The position numbers and the translations under genes are program-made. From assembly GCF_014195325.1 (NCBI RefSeq), contig NZ_JACIBK010000002.1, forward strand, positions 1 to 64,000: a stretch of DNA of 64,000 nt. Reading direction: 5' to 3'. How positions within the stretch are numbered: position 1 is the first letter of the stretch; each line of letters starts with the position of its first letter. The DNA is from Rhizobium sp. BK650. Lineage in GTDB: Bacteria > Pseudomonadota > Alphaproteobacteria > Rhizobiales > Rhizobiaceae. The notes below the pieces were generated by a model. It did not search any database and had not been told where the DNA came from. It saw only the letters and a list, made by a program, of their open reading frames with translations. Shown piece by piece: positions 39,660 through 47,177 of the stretch.

Positions 39660-40630
39660 CCGAAGGGGCTGTCGAAGCCCACATAGCGGTGTGGGAAGGC
39701 TGGCTATCACAACCACAGCATATCGCTCATCGTGCGCGGTGGCCAAATTACCTTTTCCACCACAGCCCCTTGCAAAACGCGATTGAAATACTTCGGTCGG
39801 GACAGTTGCGGTCTCGGAATGATCCGAACAATCCTCATCCGGTGGACGTTGCTGCGCCCGGAGTTATTGATGCACGCCATGAAGCGCACGAATTTGTGAG
39901 GCTATATTTTCGACCCTGCACGCCGACCCAGTATCGAATAGAGGGAATCCGTAAAGCTGGCGAAGCAAAGTACGGTGATCAATCTCACGCGCCGTTTCTG
40001 GTGATGTTTGTTCTGGACGCCAGATCGATTTTGACGCGCGCCGGCACGTACTTCAGTGACCGCAACATGCAGGCCGGTGGGGGCTTTGGCGACACCCCCG
40101 AATACTTTGCCAGCATTCCGTTCGCGAAAGTTTACCATATGGGCGGCACAAGCCATGATATGTCAATTATCCAACATCGTTGCGCGGAAGTCCTGGCAGC
40201 ATCACCAATGCCGCTCAGCGAAACGATGCAATGGGTTTACTGTCGATCAACGGCTGAACGCGAAACTCTGATCTATCATCTTCGTGGCTTACAAATCGAT
40301 TGGTCCAGGCTCGTGATTTCTGACGACCTGAAGGTCTTCCAGCGTGAGTATACCTTCGTAGAAAACGTCAGATTGAGCAGCAACGGCCTTATATTTCAGC
40401 TAAATCCTCGTCTGGATGGTGCCACGGTTTCTATCGACCTTAGGATCTGGGATTCTGCAGATAGACTTGTAGCCACCTTCTCCAAAAGCGATTTCCCTCC
40501 TCTTCCGCCCGCAGCTCTGCAATGGCGTCATGCGTGCGTGTTGGGTCCAGGTAATTATCGAGTGCGAATAATGCTCGAAGGCCATCTTGCATATCTCAAT
40601 GAACTGAGCCTCGATGATCCGCTTTTCTGA
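39650..40630 (+). CDS. DarT-like ADP-ribosyltransferase toxin with extra C-terminal domain
   Basis: 326 residues. Residues ~20-225 follow the DarT (DUF4433) pattern: NYLFHHSPLQNAIEILRSGQL, RLYFRPCTPTQYRIEG, GTYFSDRNMQAGGG and HRCAEVLAASPMPL, where E180 corresponds to the conserved catalytic glutamate. DarT modifies thymidine in single-stranded DNA. Departures are C instead of R in the YFxPR box and a ~95-residue C-terminal extension (about 232-326) that looks like a beta-sandwich (GATVSIDLRIWDSADRLVATF, LGPGNYRVRIML). The usual order is darT before darG; here it is reversed. ATG 39650 lies within the macro gene's last codons. Confidence 0.72.
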   Translation: MALTEGAVEAHIAVWEGWLSQPQHIAHRARWPNYLFHHSPLQNAIEILRSGQLRSRNDPNNPHPVDVAAPGVIDARHEAHEFVRLYFRPCTPTQYRIEGIRKAGEAKYGDQSHAPFLVMFVLDARSILTRAGTYFSDRNMQAGGGFGDTPEYFASIPFAKVYHMGGTSHDMSIIQHRCAEVLAASPMPLSETMQWVYCRSTAERETLIYHLRGLQIDWSRLVISDDLKVFQREYTFVENVRLSSNGLIFQLNPRLDGATVSIDLRIWDSADRLVATFSKSDFPPLPPAALQWRHACVLGPGNYRVRIMLEGHLAYLNELSLDDPLF

Positions 40631-40698
40631 CCGTATTGTCCTGCTATGGCGAGGTAAATCTCCGCAAATCTAGGATCGGGCCACCACAGCCACTGAGC

Positions 40699-41640
40699 TC
40701 AGCCGTAAGGCAGGCTCTGCTCTGCCGTCGTGAGAAAGACGAGGGTCGAGGCTGTCATGTGCAACATGTAGGCAGCCATATGGTCGGGGACGGTAGTGGG
40801 GATCGCTCCCTGCCCGTGTCCGCTCTGCTTGTTGCGGCCTGTGGGGATGCTGCTTTCGAGGAGGCCCCGAAGAGAGGCGAACTGGTTCTGCCAGAATGGC
40901 GGCACGAGGCCCTCAGCATACAGAACATCGATTAACGCCTTGGCCGTGTCTCCTGGCTTGTAGGCCCAGCTTCGCTTGTCGCAGATCGCCTTCATGGTGC
41001 TCTCGAAAGCCTTGAGGCAGTCGTTCAGCGCCTCCTTGTTTCTGCCTTCGCGGTAATGCTGATAAGCATTCAGGAACTCCTGATGCGGACCGGCGTATTC
41101 ATTGGTGTTCAATAGCCGCAGGGCAGGCTTGACGGCCTCGGCATGTATAAGTTCCGAGTCTACCCGGACGATCTCGTCATCGACGAACTGATATCCGACT
41201 GCATTTTCCTTGAACCTGATGTTGAGGTCGGAAATCGCCGCATTCGCTCGTTCGTTGTAACCATGCCTGTTCATATGGTCGATAGTGCGAGTAAAACGAT
41301 CTATGAACTTGAACGCCAATTCAATCACGTCTAGGCAGGCCTCAACGTTTCCCTCGAAAAGAAAATATTCTGTCAGCTCTTTATAGGGGTTCACATACTT
41401 TGAAGCTGGCGGCAGATGGAAAACACCCATCTCCTCTCGCAGGGTATTTACTAGTAGAGAATAGCCTTTCGTGACCCTGAAATGGTCGTGCATTGATTGT
41501 TCATAGTTGCCTATCGTGCGGTCCATTATATGAATTATTTGGACTTTGAGCTTCCTCGGTATCTCTTCGTATTGGTAGACATCGGTATCGCCGCCCCGAA
41601 GCTGCGCTTGTCGTTTTGAATAAAGCTCGTGTACTGCCAT
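40699..41640 (-). CDS. STM4504/CBY_0614-type protein with AbiJ-like C-terminal domain
   Basis: 313 residues. The N-terminus MAVHELYSKRQAQLRGG…YEEIPRKLKVQIIHIMDRTIG is typical of the STM4504/CBY_0614 family. The C-terminal ~110 residues (HQEFLNAYQHYREGRNKEALNDCLKAFESTMKAICDKRSW) match the abortive-infection AbiJ-type C-terminal domain, a HEPN-related helical fold. Such proteins are found in phage-defence islands, but a mechanism is not established from the sequence. It is convergent with the DarT-like gene and separated from the SNase-like gene by 100 bp, so it may be its own transcription unit. Confidence 0.78.
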   Translation of the reverse strand: MAVHELYSKRQAQLRGGDTDVYQYEEIPRKLKVQIIHIMDRTIGNYEQSMHDHFRVTKGYSLLVNTLREEMGVFHLPPASKYVNPYKELTEYFLFEGNVEACLDVIELAFKFIDRFTRTIDHMNRHGYNERANAAISDLNIRFKENAVGYQFVDDEIVRVDSELIHAEAVKPALRLLNTNEYAGPHQEFLNAYQHYREGRNKEALNDCLKAFESTMKAICDKRSWAYKPGDTAKALIDVLYAEGLVPPFWQNQFASLRGLLESSIPTGRNKQSGHGQGAIPTTVPDHMAAYMLHMTASTLVFLTTAEQSLPYG

Positions 41641-41740
41641 GCGAATCGCCTTACCTCTTTACCGAGCATTCAGCCACGCTTGCACATCTCCGTCCAGCAA
41701 TACCAAAAGGCGCACCCCCACAAAACGCCCGCCCGTCCTT

Positions 41741-42133
41741 TCATCCTTTGATATACTCTCCTCGGCACCAATCGTTTTTATGCCGGGGTCTCCATTCGCG
41801 GGCGAACCCTTCCGCCAAAAGCATCGCCCCCAGCTCCCGGCCATCCTCCCGATAGATGTTCACGAGTGGCCGCTGGGCTGGCGTATTGTCGATGCCTTTG
41901 ATTTCGATCCGAAGGCCGCGCTCCTTAAGTAGCTCCTTGAGCCGCCCTTTGGCTATCAGTGCAAGCTTCCTCTCTTTGATACACTTAGCATGACTGCCAA
42001 TCTCAGGGGTATCTATCCCCCAAACAAACGGAACGCCGCCACCGAGCAGCCGCATGAGCTGCCCGTCGCAACGCACAGTGTCACCGTCCACGGCAGTCAA
42101 CGAGGCGCATATCATCACTGTGCTGGCTATCAT
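41741..42133 (-). CDS. staphylococcal-nuclease-like (SNase) protein
   Basis: About 130 residues. The core motif VDGDTVRCDGQLMRLLG…GIDTPEIG matches thermonuclease, with the calcium-binding Asp and the Arg, and the C-terminal part reads GRELGAMLLAEGFAREWRPRHKND. An eight-residue insertion (GGGVPFVW) sits between RLLG and GIDTPE, which is unusual. The N-terminus MIASTVMICASLTA could be a short signal peptide. It starts within the stop of the 62-residue gene upstream (ATGA), so it belongs to the SOS-controlled minus-strand operon. The role is probably a DNA or RNA nuclease. Confidence 0.8.
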   Translation of the reverse strand: MIASTVMICASLTAVDGDTVRCDGQLMRLLGGGVPFVWGIDTPEIGSHAKCIKERKLALIAKGRLKELLKERGLRIEIKGIDNTPAQRPLVNIYREDGRELGAMLLAEGFAREWRPRHKNDWCRGEYIKG

Positions 42134-42318
42134 TGTGCGCGCACCGGCATACTTGAGGGCTGCTTGTGGGGGTAATGCTCCCAGCACCACCAGATCGTTT
42201 TAGCTGCTCGTCCGGTGGATAGCCCAAAGCCACCCCACTTGCCGCACCCCTCCACCGAACAGTAGTGCTCTTCAATGACGTTTGCGCCGGGTGCCGATGA
42301 ATGGCCTTCGTCGCTCAT
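42130..42318 (-). CDS. small cysteine/histidine-rich protein
   Basis: 62 residues. HYCSVEGCGKWGGFGLS…WWCWEHYPHK has three cysteines and a histidine in a pattern that could bind one zinc ion. I recall similar small proteins in rhizobial phages and islands, with no known function. ATG 42318 has GGAAAGGA upstream. It lies between the SRAP gene and the SNase-like gene, overlapping the latter's start. Confidence 0.65.
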   Translation of the reverse strand: MSDEGHSSAPGANVIEEHYCSVEGCGKWGGFGLSTGRAAKTIWWCWEHYPHKQPSSMPVRAQ

Positions 42319-42335
42319 GCAGCGTCCTTTCCGCC

Positions 42336-43106
42336 TTACAGCAAGCTTGGCTGCTCGGGTTCGCCCTCTTTGCTGATAATGCTTGATCCGTAGGCCTCTC
42401 GCGAAGTCACCATGATCGCATCGTTGGGCAATGGCCGGGCGAGGGCCTTGGCCTCCTCCCACGGGGCACGCATCCACACATCGACTTCTTCCCGCGTCAG
42501 CAGCAGGACCGGCATGGCCTTCTGATGGATAGGCCTAACGATGTCGTTAGGATCGGTCGTGAGGAAGGCATAAAGATCATCGGTCGTAAGGCCGTCTTTG
42601 ACCTTGCGAACGCTCGTCCACTGGGGAACATGGACGCCGGCGAAGAACATCAACGGCTTGCTTTCGTCGCGAGCAAACCAAGCGTTCGGGGTTGACCCGC
42701 CGTCCAACTTGCTTGCGGGGTCTGGTTCCGCAAAGCTGGTCACCGGCACAATGCATCTGTTCTCGACACCAAACCATTGCCGCCAATGCCTGAAGTTGAG
42801 GTTGCGAATGTTGGTGACGCCCTTGTCCGGCTCCATTTTTGTGAGAAGCTCGATGTCAACCGGCTTGCCTTTCTTACGCAACTGCACAGCCCTCTTTTCA
42901 ACCGCTTCCTTGATTACGTGCGGAGGTGAGGGCACGCCCCAGCGAGCATGGACAAGCTGTCTGCGACCGTCCGCCGTATTGCGAACAATCGGCCCCATCT
43001 GGTCGGGGTTCATCTGGTAGGCCGGCATTAGGTTAGCTAGGCTTTCGGCGTCCTGAGCCCACTTGTTTATCCAATCCCTGGCGTCCATTCGGTATAGATT
43101 GCACAC
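42336..43106 (-). CDS. SRAP protein (SOS-response-associated peptidase, YedK/HMCES family), GTG start
   Basis: 256 residues if translation starts at GTG 43106, which has GGGAGG at ideal distance. This start produces Met-Cys-Asn-Leu-Tyr, exposing the catalytic Cys2 that SRAP proteins use to form a covalent link with abasic sites in single-stranded DNA. Further family marks are [15 protein letters not shown] (Asn), [13 protein letters not shown] (Glu) and [11 protein letters not shown] (His). The same frame stays open upstream to ATG 43427, which would add 107 residues and bury the cysteine; see the separate entry. It lies in an operon behind a LexA box, consistent with its family name. Confidence 0.85.
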   Translation of the reverse strand: MCNLYRMDARDWINKWAQDAESLANLMPAYQMNPDQMGPIVRNTADGRRQLVHARWGVPSPPHVIKEAVEKRAVQLRKKGKPVDIELLTKMEPDKGVTNIRNLNFRHWRQWFGVENRCIVPVTSFAEPDPASKLDGGSTPNAWFARDESKPLMFFAGVHVPQWTSVRKVKDGLTTDDLYAFLTTDPNDIVRPIHQKAMPVLLLTREEVDVWMRAPWEEAKALARPLPNDAIMVTSREAYGSSIISKEGEPEQPSLL

Positions 43107-43427
43107 ATCCGCCTCCCTTGGCCTCCAGATGTCCTTCCGGTCTACTTCATCAACGCCGATAAATTGGCCGTCCCATCGATCTTTAAACTGACGAGCTGCC
43201 TCATGGTCGCTGAAGCAAAATACAAGATACTGATCCCATTCAACCCAAGCGCTGAAGTGTTTCGACTCTTGCTCAAGATGGATTGCCGAGGTTAACACTT
43301 CGCCCCGCTGCCGGTAGTCGTGGGGCTGTTCTTCACTTCGATAGTTTCCCCACCAGATGATGACATGGTGAGGCAGCTCCGAGTTGAGCCTCCATCGGGC
43401 GAACGGATTTTTTCTTCGATCTGCCAT
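43107..43427 (-). CDS. in-frame upstream segment, separate or fused to SRAP (107 codons)
   Basis: An open stretch beginning at ATG 43427 (7 bp after the stop of the zinc-ribbon gene) and continuing without a stop into the SRAP gene. It encodes a plausible globular sequence rich in aromatic residues ([46 protein letters not shown]). It has no recognised domain. Either a 363-residue fusion is made, or ribosomes also start at GTG 43106 to give active SRAP, or cleavage before the cysteine occurs. The lack of a stop codon makes it unlikely to be non-coding. Confidence 0.5.
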
Positions 43428-43434
43428 TTGCAGC

Positions 43435-43749
43435 CTACAAGGTTTCGTCCCGCCAGACCGGCACCTTCACCTCCTTAATGCCAGCCAGACGGCGCACAGG
43501 AAGCTTGCCGATCTCCGACCGAGAGGGGACGTAAACGGCCACATCCATGTAGTCACGCTTGTTGCATTCCAAGCAGATGAACCTCAGGCGGCTGATGGTC
43601 GTGTTTTTGCGGATTTTAAGGATATCGTCCGGCAGGTAACGCCGCGTTGTATTGCAGAGACCGCACCGGACAACGAGGATGTGCCCGACCTCCCGCGCAT
43701 CTTCCAAGGACCAGCGCGAGAGCTTTTTCGAATGGTTCATTTCCGGCAT
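43435..43749 (-). CDS. zinc-ribbon-like protein, unknown function
   Basis: 104 residues. Two CxxC pairs, [18 protein letters not shown] and [12 protein letters not shown], form a probable zinc ribbon at about residues 29-65. The [14 protein letters not shown]-terminus resembles small proteins I recall from rhizobial islands. No function is known. The start is ATG 43749 or ATG 43740. It lies between the 149-residue gene and the SRAP gene in the minus-strand SOS operon. Confidence 0.7.
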   Translation of the reverse strand: MPEMNHSKKLSRWSLEDAREVGHILVVRCGLCNTTRRYLPDDILKIRKNTTISRLRFICLECNKRDYMDVAVYVPSRSEIGKLPVRRLAGIKEVKVPVWRDETL

Positions 43750-43814
43750 TGGCAGTCTCGCCCGTTGGCGTCGTCTCTTAGGCGGGCGACCCGGAAGCCG
43801 CGAGGGGCCGGATG

Positions 43815-44213
43815 TTAGGCCAGATATCCTCTTTCCCTAACGCGGTCATACAGGGCCTTGAGGGCTAGATCGATGTCTTGCTCGAAGGCAAACCACATCG
43901 GCTCCTTCGCGCTCATGTCACCGGCGACACTGTAGACCCCGCAGGCTCGGTCGCTCGCCTCGCCGGAGGCAACCACGAAGGTCCCCATCGGAGCGCAGGT
44001 TTCCATATCGAAGGCGTGGGCTAGGTGTAGTTCGAATTGGCCCATATTTTCAAAGCCACTTCCAATGGCCATGGATAGTGCAGCGCGAACCGCAGGGGTC
44101 AGCTCATGAACGCTCACCGGGATAGGCGGTGTCCAGTAGCTGCCAACAGGGTTCCTCTCGAAGTCGTCATCTTGGCGCAGTTCATCGATCGGCAAATTAC
44201 TCATAGCCGTCAT
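43815..44213 (-). CDS. protein of unknown function, first gene of the SOS-controlled operon
   Basis: About 132 residues (149 if a more upstream start were used). No recognised domain: LPIDELRQDDDFERNPVGSYWTPP…FVVASGEASDRACGVYSVAGD…FAFEQDIDLALKALYDRVRERGY. AAGG lies before both possible starts, 44213 and 44204. The LexA box at 44315-44329 lies about 100 bp upstream. The gene order behind it (zinc ribbon, SRAP, Cys/His-rich, SNase) suggests one DNA-damage-induced transcript. Confidence 0.62.
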   Translation of the reverse strand: MTAMSNLPIDELRQDDDFERNPVGSYWTPPIPVSVHELTPAVRAALSMAIGSGFENMGQFELHLAHAFDMETCAPMGTFVVASGEASDRACGVYSVAGDMSAKEPMWFAFEQDIDLALKALYDRVRERGYLA

Positions 44214-44314
44214 CCTTCGTTTCGAGTGGTGATCCCAGAAGACGAATTGAGAGCCGCGCAGCATTTGGTGTGTAACAAGGAGGTAGCCACGCGGCCCATT
44301 CTGTCCCTCGAGAT

Positions 44315-44329
44315 GTTCTTATTATGTTC
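44315..44329. promoter_or_regulatory. SOS (LexA) box of the SRAP operon
   Basis: GTTCTTATTATGTTC on the plus strand (GAAC-N7-GAAC on the minus strand): a perfect alphaproteobacterial LexA box upstream of the minus-strand operon 44213-41741. It differs from the box at 38697-38711 by one base. Confidence 0.8.
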
Positions 44330-44844
44330 TCATTTTAAGGGGAGTCAATATGCACCGAGAGGCCAATGAAATTTAGGGGTCACCTATCTCAGAGGTGATC
44401 TACGTGACAGTGACCGCGCGACTTCCCCCCCGGTACCCGTGATGGGACCCGTTCGCCGCATCACACAATCGGAAGCCAGCCGATCTCCAACCCAGCGGTA
44501 GCGTTCCCCGCCTTATCGCATAGCAAGGGCCTTTGGGGCGCATTGTCCAAGCTGCACCTTTCGACCTGTAAACGGGGCTTTGGCGCCGGCCATACTCCCG
44601 GCCTTCGGGAGTTCTTCAAACTTTAAATGTTTGAAATTAAAAGGTTTTCTCTAACGTTCTTGGCGATTTTGCTTGACAAGTGTCCGCGATTATGCAATAC
44701 AGCGATGATCGTGGATTTAGCCCAATTGGTGGGCATCCATTCGCTACACCCCTTGTTGCTACTGCCGCATTCGCATTTTGTTTCACTCTAACCACAGCGT
44801 CGTACTGCCTTCTATCACTAGCCAGCAACAGCAAGGAGTTTCCC
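44330..44844. promoter_or_regulatory. non-coding stretch with hairpins and a promoter
   Basis: There is no convincing gene in this half kilobase. It contains an inverted repeat near 44374-44399 (GTCACCT / AGGTGAT), a hairpin ACTCCCG / CGGGAGT (44594-44612), a 7-bp-arm palindrome TTCAAAC / GTTTGAA (44615-44635) and a good promoter: TTGACA (44673-44678), 17-bp spacer, AATACA (44696-44701). The promoter faces the small hydrophobic peptide gene. Confidence 0.5.
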
Positions 44845-44964
44845 ATGAACGCAACCAGTGTTAATAACAAATCCCTAAATTTCACCCAGCTAATTCTAGG
44901 TGGTTTATTGATGGCCTCTTCTAACATTATGGTGGCAATAAGTGCGGGTGTAGGGTTGGGCTAA
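44845..44964 (+). CDS. 39-residue hydrophobic peptide
   Basis: ATG 44845 with AAGGAG seven bases upstream and a promoter at 44673-44701. The peptide has a polar N-terminus (MNATSVNNKSLN) and a hydrophobic tail (QLILGGLLMASSNIMVAISAGVGLG), which could span or insert into a membrane. The frame is open from 44680, but the upstream part does not look like a protein start. It could be a small membrane toxin, a leader peptide or a bacteriocin-like peptide; nothing in the neighbourhood decides. Confidence 0.45.
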   Translation: MNATSVNNKSLNFTQLILGGLLMASSNIMVAISAGVGLG

Positions 44965-45087
44965 ATCCACGCTTCGCTGGCGAACTGAAACGGCTCGCCA
45001 ATTTACTTCCAAATCTCTTTCACGCTTTTTCGTCTCTGCCGTCTCAATAGGCCAAGCCCGTGTGAGTCTGTCGTAACGTCGCCCAAA

Positions 45088-45160
45088 GAGTCTCATATAA
45101 GTACCATTGACATTTTGAGACTGAGGGTGTCTCATAGTCGTTAATCCATGTGAGACTACG
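45088..45160. repeat. GTCTCAT repeat array upstream of the serine recombinase
   Basis: The 7-mer GTCTCAT or a close reverse complement occurs at 45090-45096, about 45116-45120 (TGAGAC), 45129-45135 and 45149-45155 (TGTGAGAC). The alternating orientation just before a resolvase/invertase gene is what one expects of a res-type recombination site or an autoregulatory site. No exact res consensus is claimed. Confidence 0.55.
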
Positions 45161-45171
45161 AGGGAGCCACT

Positions 45172-45753
45172 ATGACAGCCGTGATGATTGGTTACGCCCG
45201 TACATCCACCACCGACCAGAAGGCCGGCTTAGAGGCCCAGCTCCGGGACCTTCAGGCGGCAGGCTGCACAAAGATTTTCAAAGAGCAGCTCTCGTCGGTC
45301 GCCACTGAAAGGCTGGAGCTGGAGCGCGCCTTGGACTTCGTGCGTGAAGGTGACGTGCTGGTGGTGACCAAGTTGGACCGCCTAGCCCGCTCCGTGGCCG
45401 ACCTCATGGCGATCACCGAGAAGCTACGGCACAAGGGCGTAGAGCTGCGCATCTTGGCCCTTAATCTCGATACCTCTACGCCTACCGGAAAGCTCATGCT
45501 AAATCTGCTGGGGTCCATCGCAGAGTTCGAGCGAGAGTTGATGCTGGAGAGGCAGCGCGAAGGCATCGCAAAGGCCAAGGCGGAAGGCAAATATAAGGGT
45601 CGTGCTCCAACGGCACGCAGCAAGGCAAGCACGGTGCTAGCCCTTAGGGCGGACGGTAAGACCCCGGCAGAGATACAGGCAGCTCTCGGCATCAGCCGAG
45701 CCAGTGTGTTCAGGATATTGAAGGAGCGCGCAATCGCAGGGGAGGCTGCCTAA
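45172..45753 (+). CDS. serine recombinase (resolvase/invertase family)
   Basis: 193 residues. The N-terminal catalytic domain has IGYARTSTTDQ with the nucleophile serine (S12), VTKLDRLARSVADL with the conserved arginines, and LGSIAEFERELMLERQREGI. A C-terminal HTH ends SKASTVLALRADGKTPAEIQAALGISRASVFRIL. It is the length of a Pin/Tn3-resolvase-like protein. GGGAG precedes ATG 45172. It may resolve or invert DNA in the island, or resolve dimers of the circular form. The GTCTCAT array lies directly upstream. Confidence 0.92.
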   Translation: MTAVMIGYARTSTTDQKAGLEAQLRDLQAAGCTKIFKEQLSSVATERLELERALDFVREGDVLVVTKLDRLARSVADLMAITEKLRHKGVELRILALNLDTSTPTGKLMLNLLGSIAEFERELMLERQREGIAKAKAEGKYKGRAPTARSKASTVLALRADGKTPAEIQAALGISRASVFRILKERAIAGEAA

Positions 45754-45766
45754 GTGCCGGCGCTCA

Positions 45767-46240
45767 TCATTGCAAATATGCCGCCTTCTCCTCCATAAGC
45801 CGGCTGCACGTCTGTATCTCCATGCATGCTGAAAGGGCGGCCTTGTATTGGCGGCCTTGCTCCGTTTGAGGCGTCACGTATTCGCAATACCTGTAGCCAC
45901 CCCAGAGACCAGCAATGAGAATTATCGGGTATGCAAAGGTTGCTATAGCCCGACGAAAGCGCTCCCTTCTTTGCCCTCCATCAAGCCAGAGGGTGAACGC
46001 GAGTAGTACCACCACGAATGAAATCAAGAAGCCACCGATGACGCCCTTGGGATGTTGCGAAACAGCCGGGAACCCTCGAAGGGTAATTTCCGTAAGTGCC
46101 AAGGCGACGAGATAAGCTCCAACGGCCCTCACAATGTAGTCCGCCAACAGCTCGAATATCTCCCTAAGGGGGTTCTGCTGCGCGCCTGCCCGATAGGGCG
46201 CGAGGAGCGTTTCCTGTGGCGTTGTCTCTGTGGTTTTCAT
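45767..46240 (-). CDS. small membrane protein, unknown function
   Basis: 157 residues from ATG 46240 (GGGAAG upstream). Three probable membrane spans: about residues 33-52 (IVRAVGAYLVALALTEITL), 68-86 (VIGGFLISFVVVLLAFTLW) and 101-117 (IATFAYPIILIAGLWGG). The C-terminal ~40 residues are soluble with two cysteines (ACMEIQTC). No family is recognised. It is convergent with the serine recombinase, 13 bp apart. Confidence 0.6.
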   Translation of the reverse strand: MKTTETTPQETLLAPYRAGAQQNPLREIFELLADYIVRAVGAYLVALALTEITLRGFPAVSQHPKGVIGGFLISFVVVLLAFTLWLDGGQRRERFRRAIATFAYPIILIAGLWGGYRYCEYVTPQTEQGRQYKAALSACMEIQTCSRLMEEKAAYLQ

Positions 46241-46649
46241 GTCGGCTTCCCTTGAGGCCTTCGCCTGCGGTTCGCCCCCGCAAGCATTGCCTCCATGACC
46301 CCTGATCGGGGAGTTGGAAAACCGACTCGGTCGGTCCCTGAGGCCTTTAGTTCGGTGAACCTGGACATACGCCACAGGCTCCCCGACCTAGAGAAGGTCA
46401 AGGATCGATCTCCCTTCCGGTGGGGGACCACATACCGCCGAGTTCAGGGTTTCCACGCCCCGGAGCGCCGCGTCTGCGCTCGGAATCTCGCTACCAGCAT
46501 TTTGTAAGAAACGCAAAGGGATGCCGAACGCCCTATGTTGCGCAAGGGCAACAATGTTGCTATACTGTAACAGTTGTAGTGTTCTGCAACACCGACAGGC
46601 ATGTCGCCCGCCGGTAACGTTAACTGGAGTTTTAACTCTATGAACTCGA
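46241..46649. promoter_or_regulatory. promoter region with operator array, no gene
   Basis: The first 280 bp show no gene. At 46536-46591 lies a strong promoter with a cluster of TGTTGC/GCAACA half sites (own entry). A short open frame at 46640-46675 (MNSNEGRRERA) with GGAG before it could be a leader peptide overlapping the start of the next gene. Confidence 0.5.
46536..46591 (+). promoter_or_regulatory. sigma70-type promoter with TGTTGC operator array
   Basis: TTGCGC (46538-46543), exactly 17 bp, TATACT (46561-46566). Half sites TGTTGC occur at 46536-46541 and 46555-46560, and GCAACA at 46548-46553 and 46586-46591. GCAACAATGTTGC (46548-46560) is a perfect palindrome placed in the spacer directly against the -10. 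This is a typical repressor site; the repressor is not identified. Confidence 0.7.
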
Positions 46650-47177
46650 ATGAGGGACGGCGTGAACGCGCTTAGTTCCCTGGGACGTCCTCAGTCCCTT
46701 CAGCCTAGACTGGTGATTGGCACTAGCCACACCCAAGCTCACGGACAACTGTTTTGCGGTTACGCGTTTGAGCTTTTGAATAAAGAAGGTGCCGTACTGG
46801 CGTATGGGCACAGCTATCCGAAGATTCTCAAAGGAGATCATACAAAAGCAGTCCTACCTGCAATCATTCATGCCATGGGATTGCTAAACGAGCCCCAGAA
46901 CATCGTGGTGGTAACTCAGCTTGAGTATCAAATCAGCGCTCTGAACCAACGCTCCCTCGGGCCAGCAAATACGAATTACAAACGAAGCAGTGGCAAGGGT
47001 TACCTTGCAGATTACCTAGCCTTACGACAGCTAGATGAGGCTCTCGCCAAAAGCGGGCACAAAATCACCGCCCGTTATCCTCGCTCATTAGACGAAGTCG
47101 CTTGCTACGACCGCCTAACCGCCTCGGCTCACGAAAGTGCGATAGCGGCAGCCGACTTCACGAGTAATGCCGGATGA
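46650..47177 (+). CDS. RNase H-fold-like protein, probably catalytically degenerate
   Basis: 175 residues. Residues ~20-100 run like an RNase HI core: LVIGTSHTQAHGQLFCGYAFELLNKEGAVLAYGHS (first three strands), HTKAVLPAIIHAMGLL (helix A) and NIVVVTQLEYQISALN (fourth strand and helix). At the places of the catalytic Asp, Glu and Asp stand other residues, so nuclease activity is doubtful. Fold assignment is by eye. The start is ATG 46650 or GTG 46662 (AGGGA upstream). It overlaps the next gene by 4 bases. Confidence 0.55.
   Translation: MRDGVNALSSLGRPQSLQPRLVIGTSHTQAHGQLFCGYAFELLNKEGAVLAYGHSYPKILKGDHTKAVLPAIIHAMGLLNEPQNIVVVTQLEYQISALNQRSLGPANTNYKRSSGKGYLADYLALRQLDEALAKSGHKITARYPRSLDEVACYDRLTASAHESAIAAADFTSNAG

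Noticed and set aside
44374..44399. Inverted repeat GTCACCT / AGGTGAT as transposon end
   Set aside because: Only one copy region, no transposase next to it and no target duplication.
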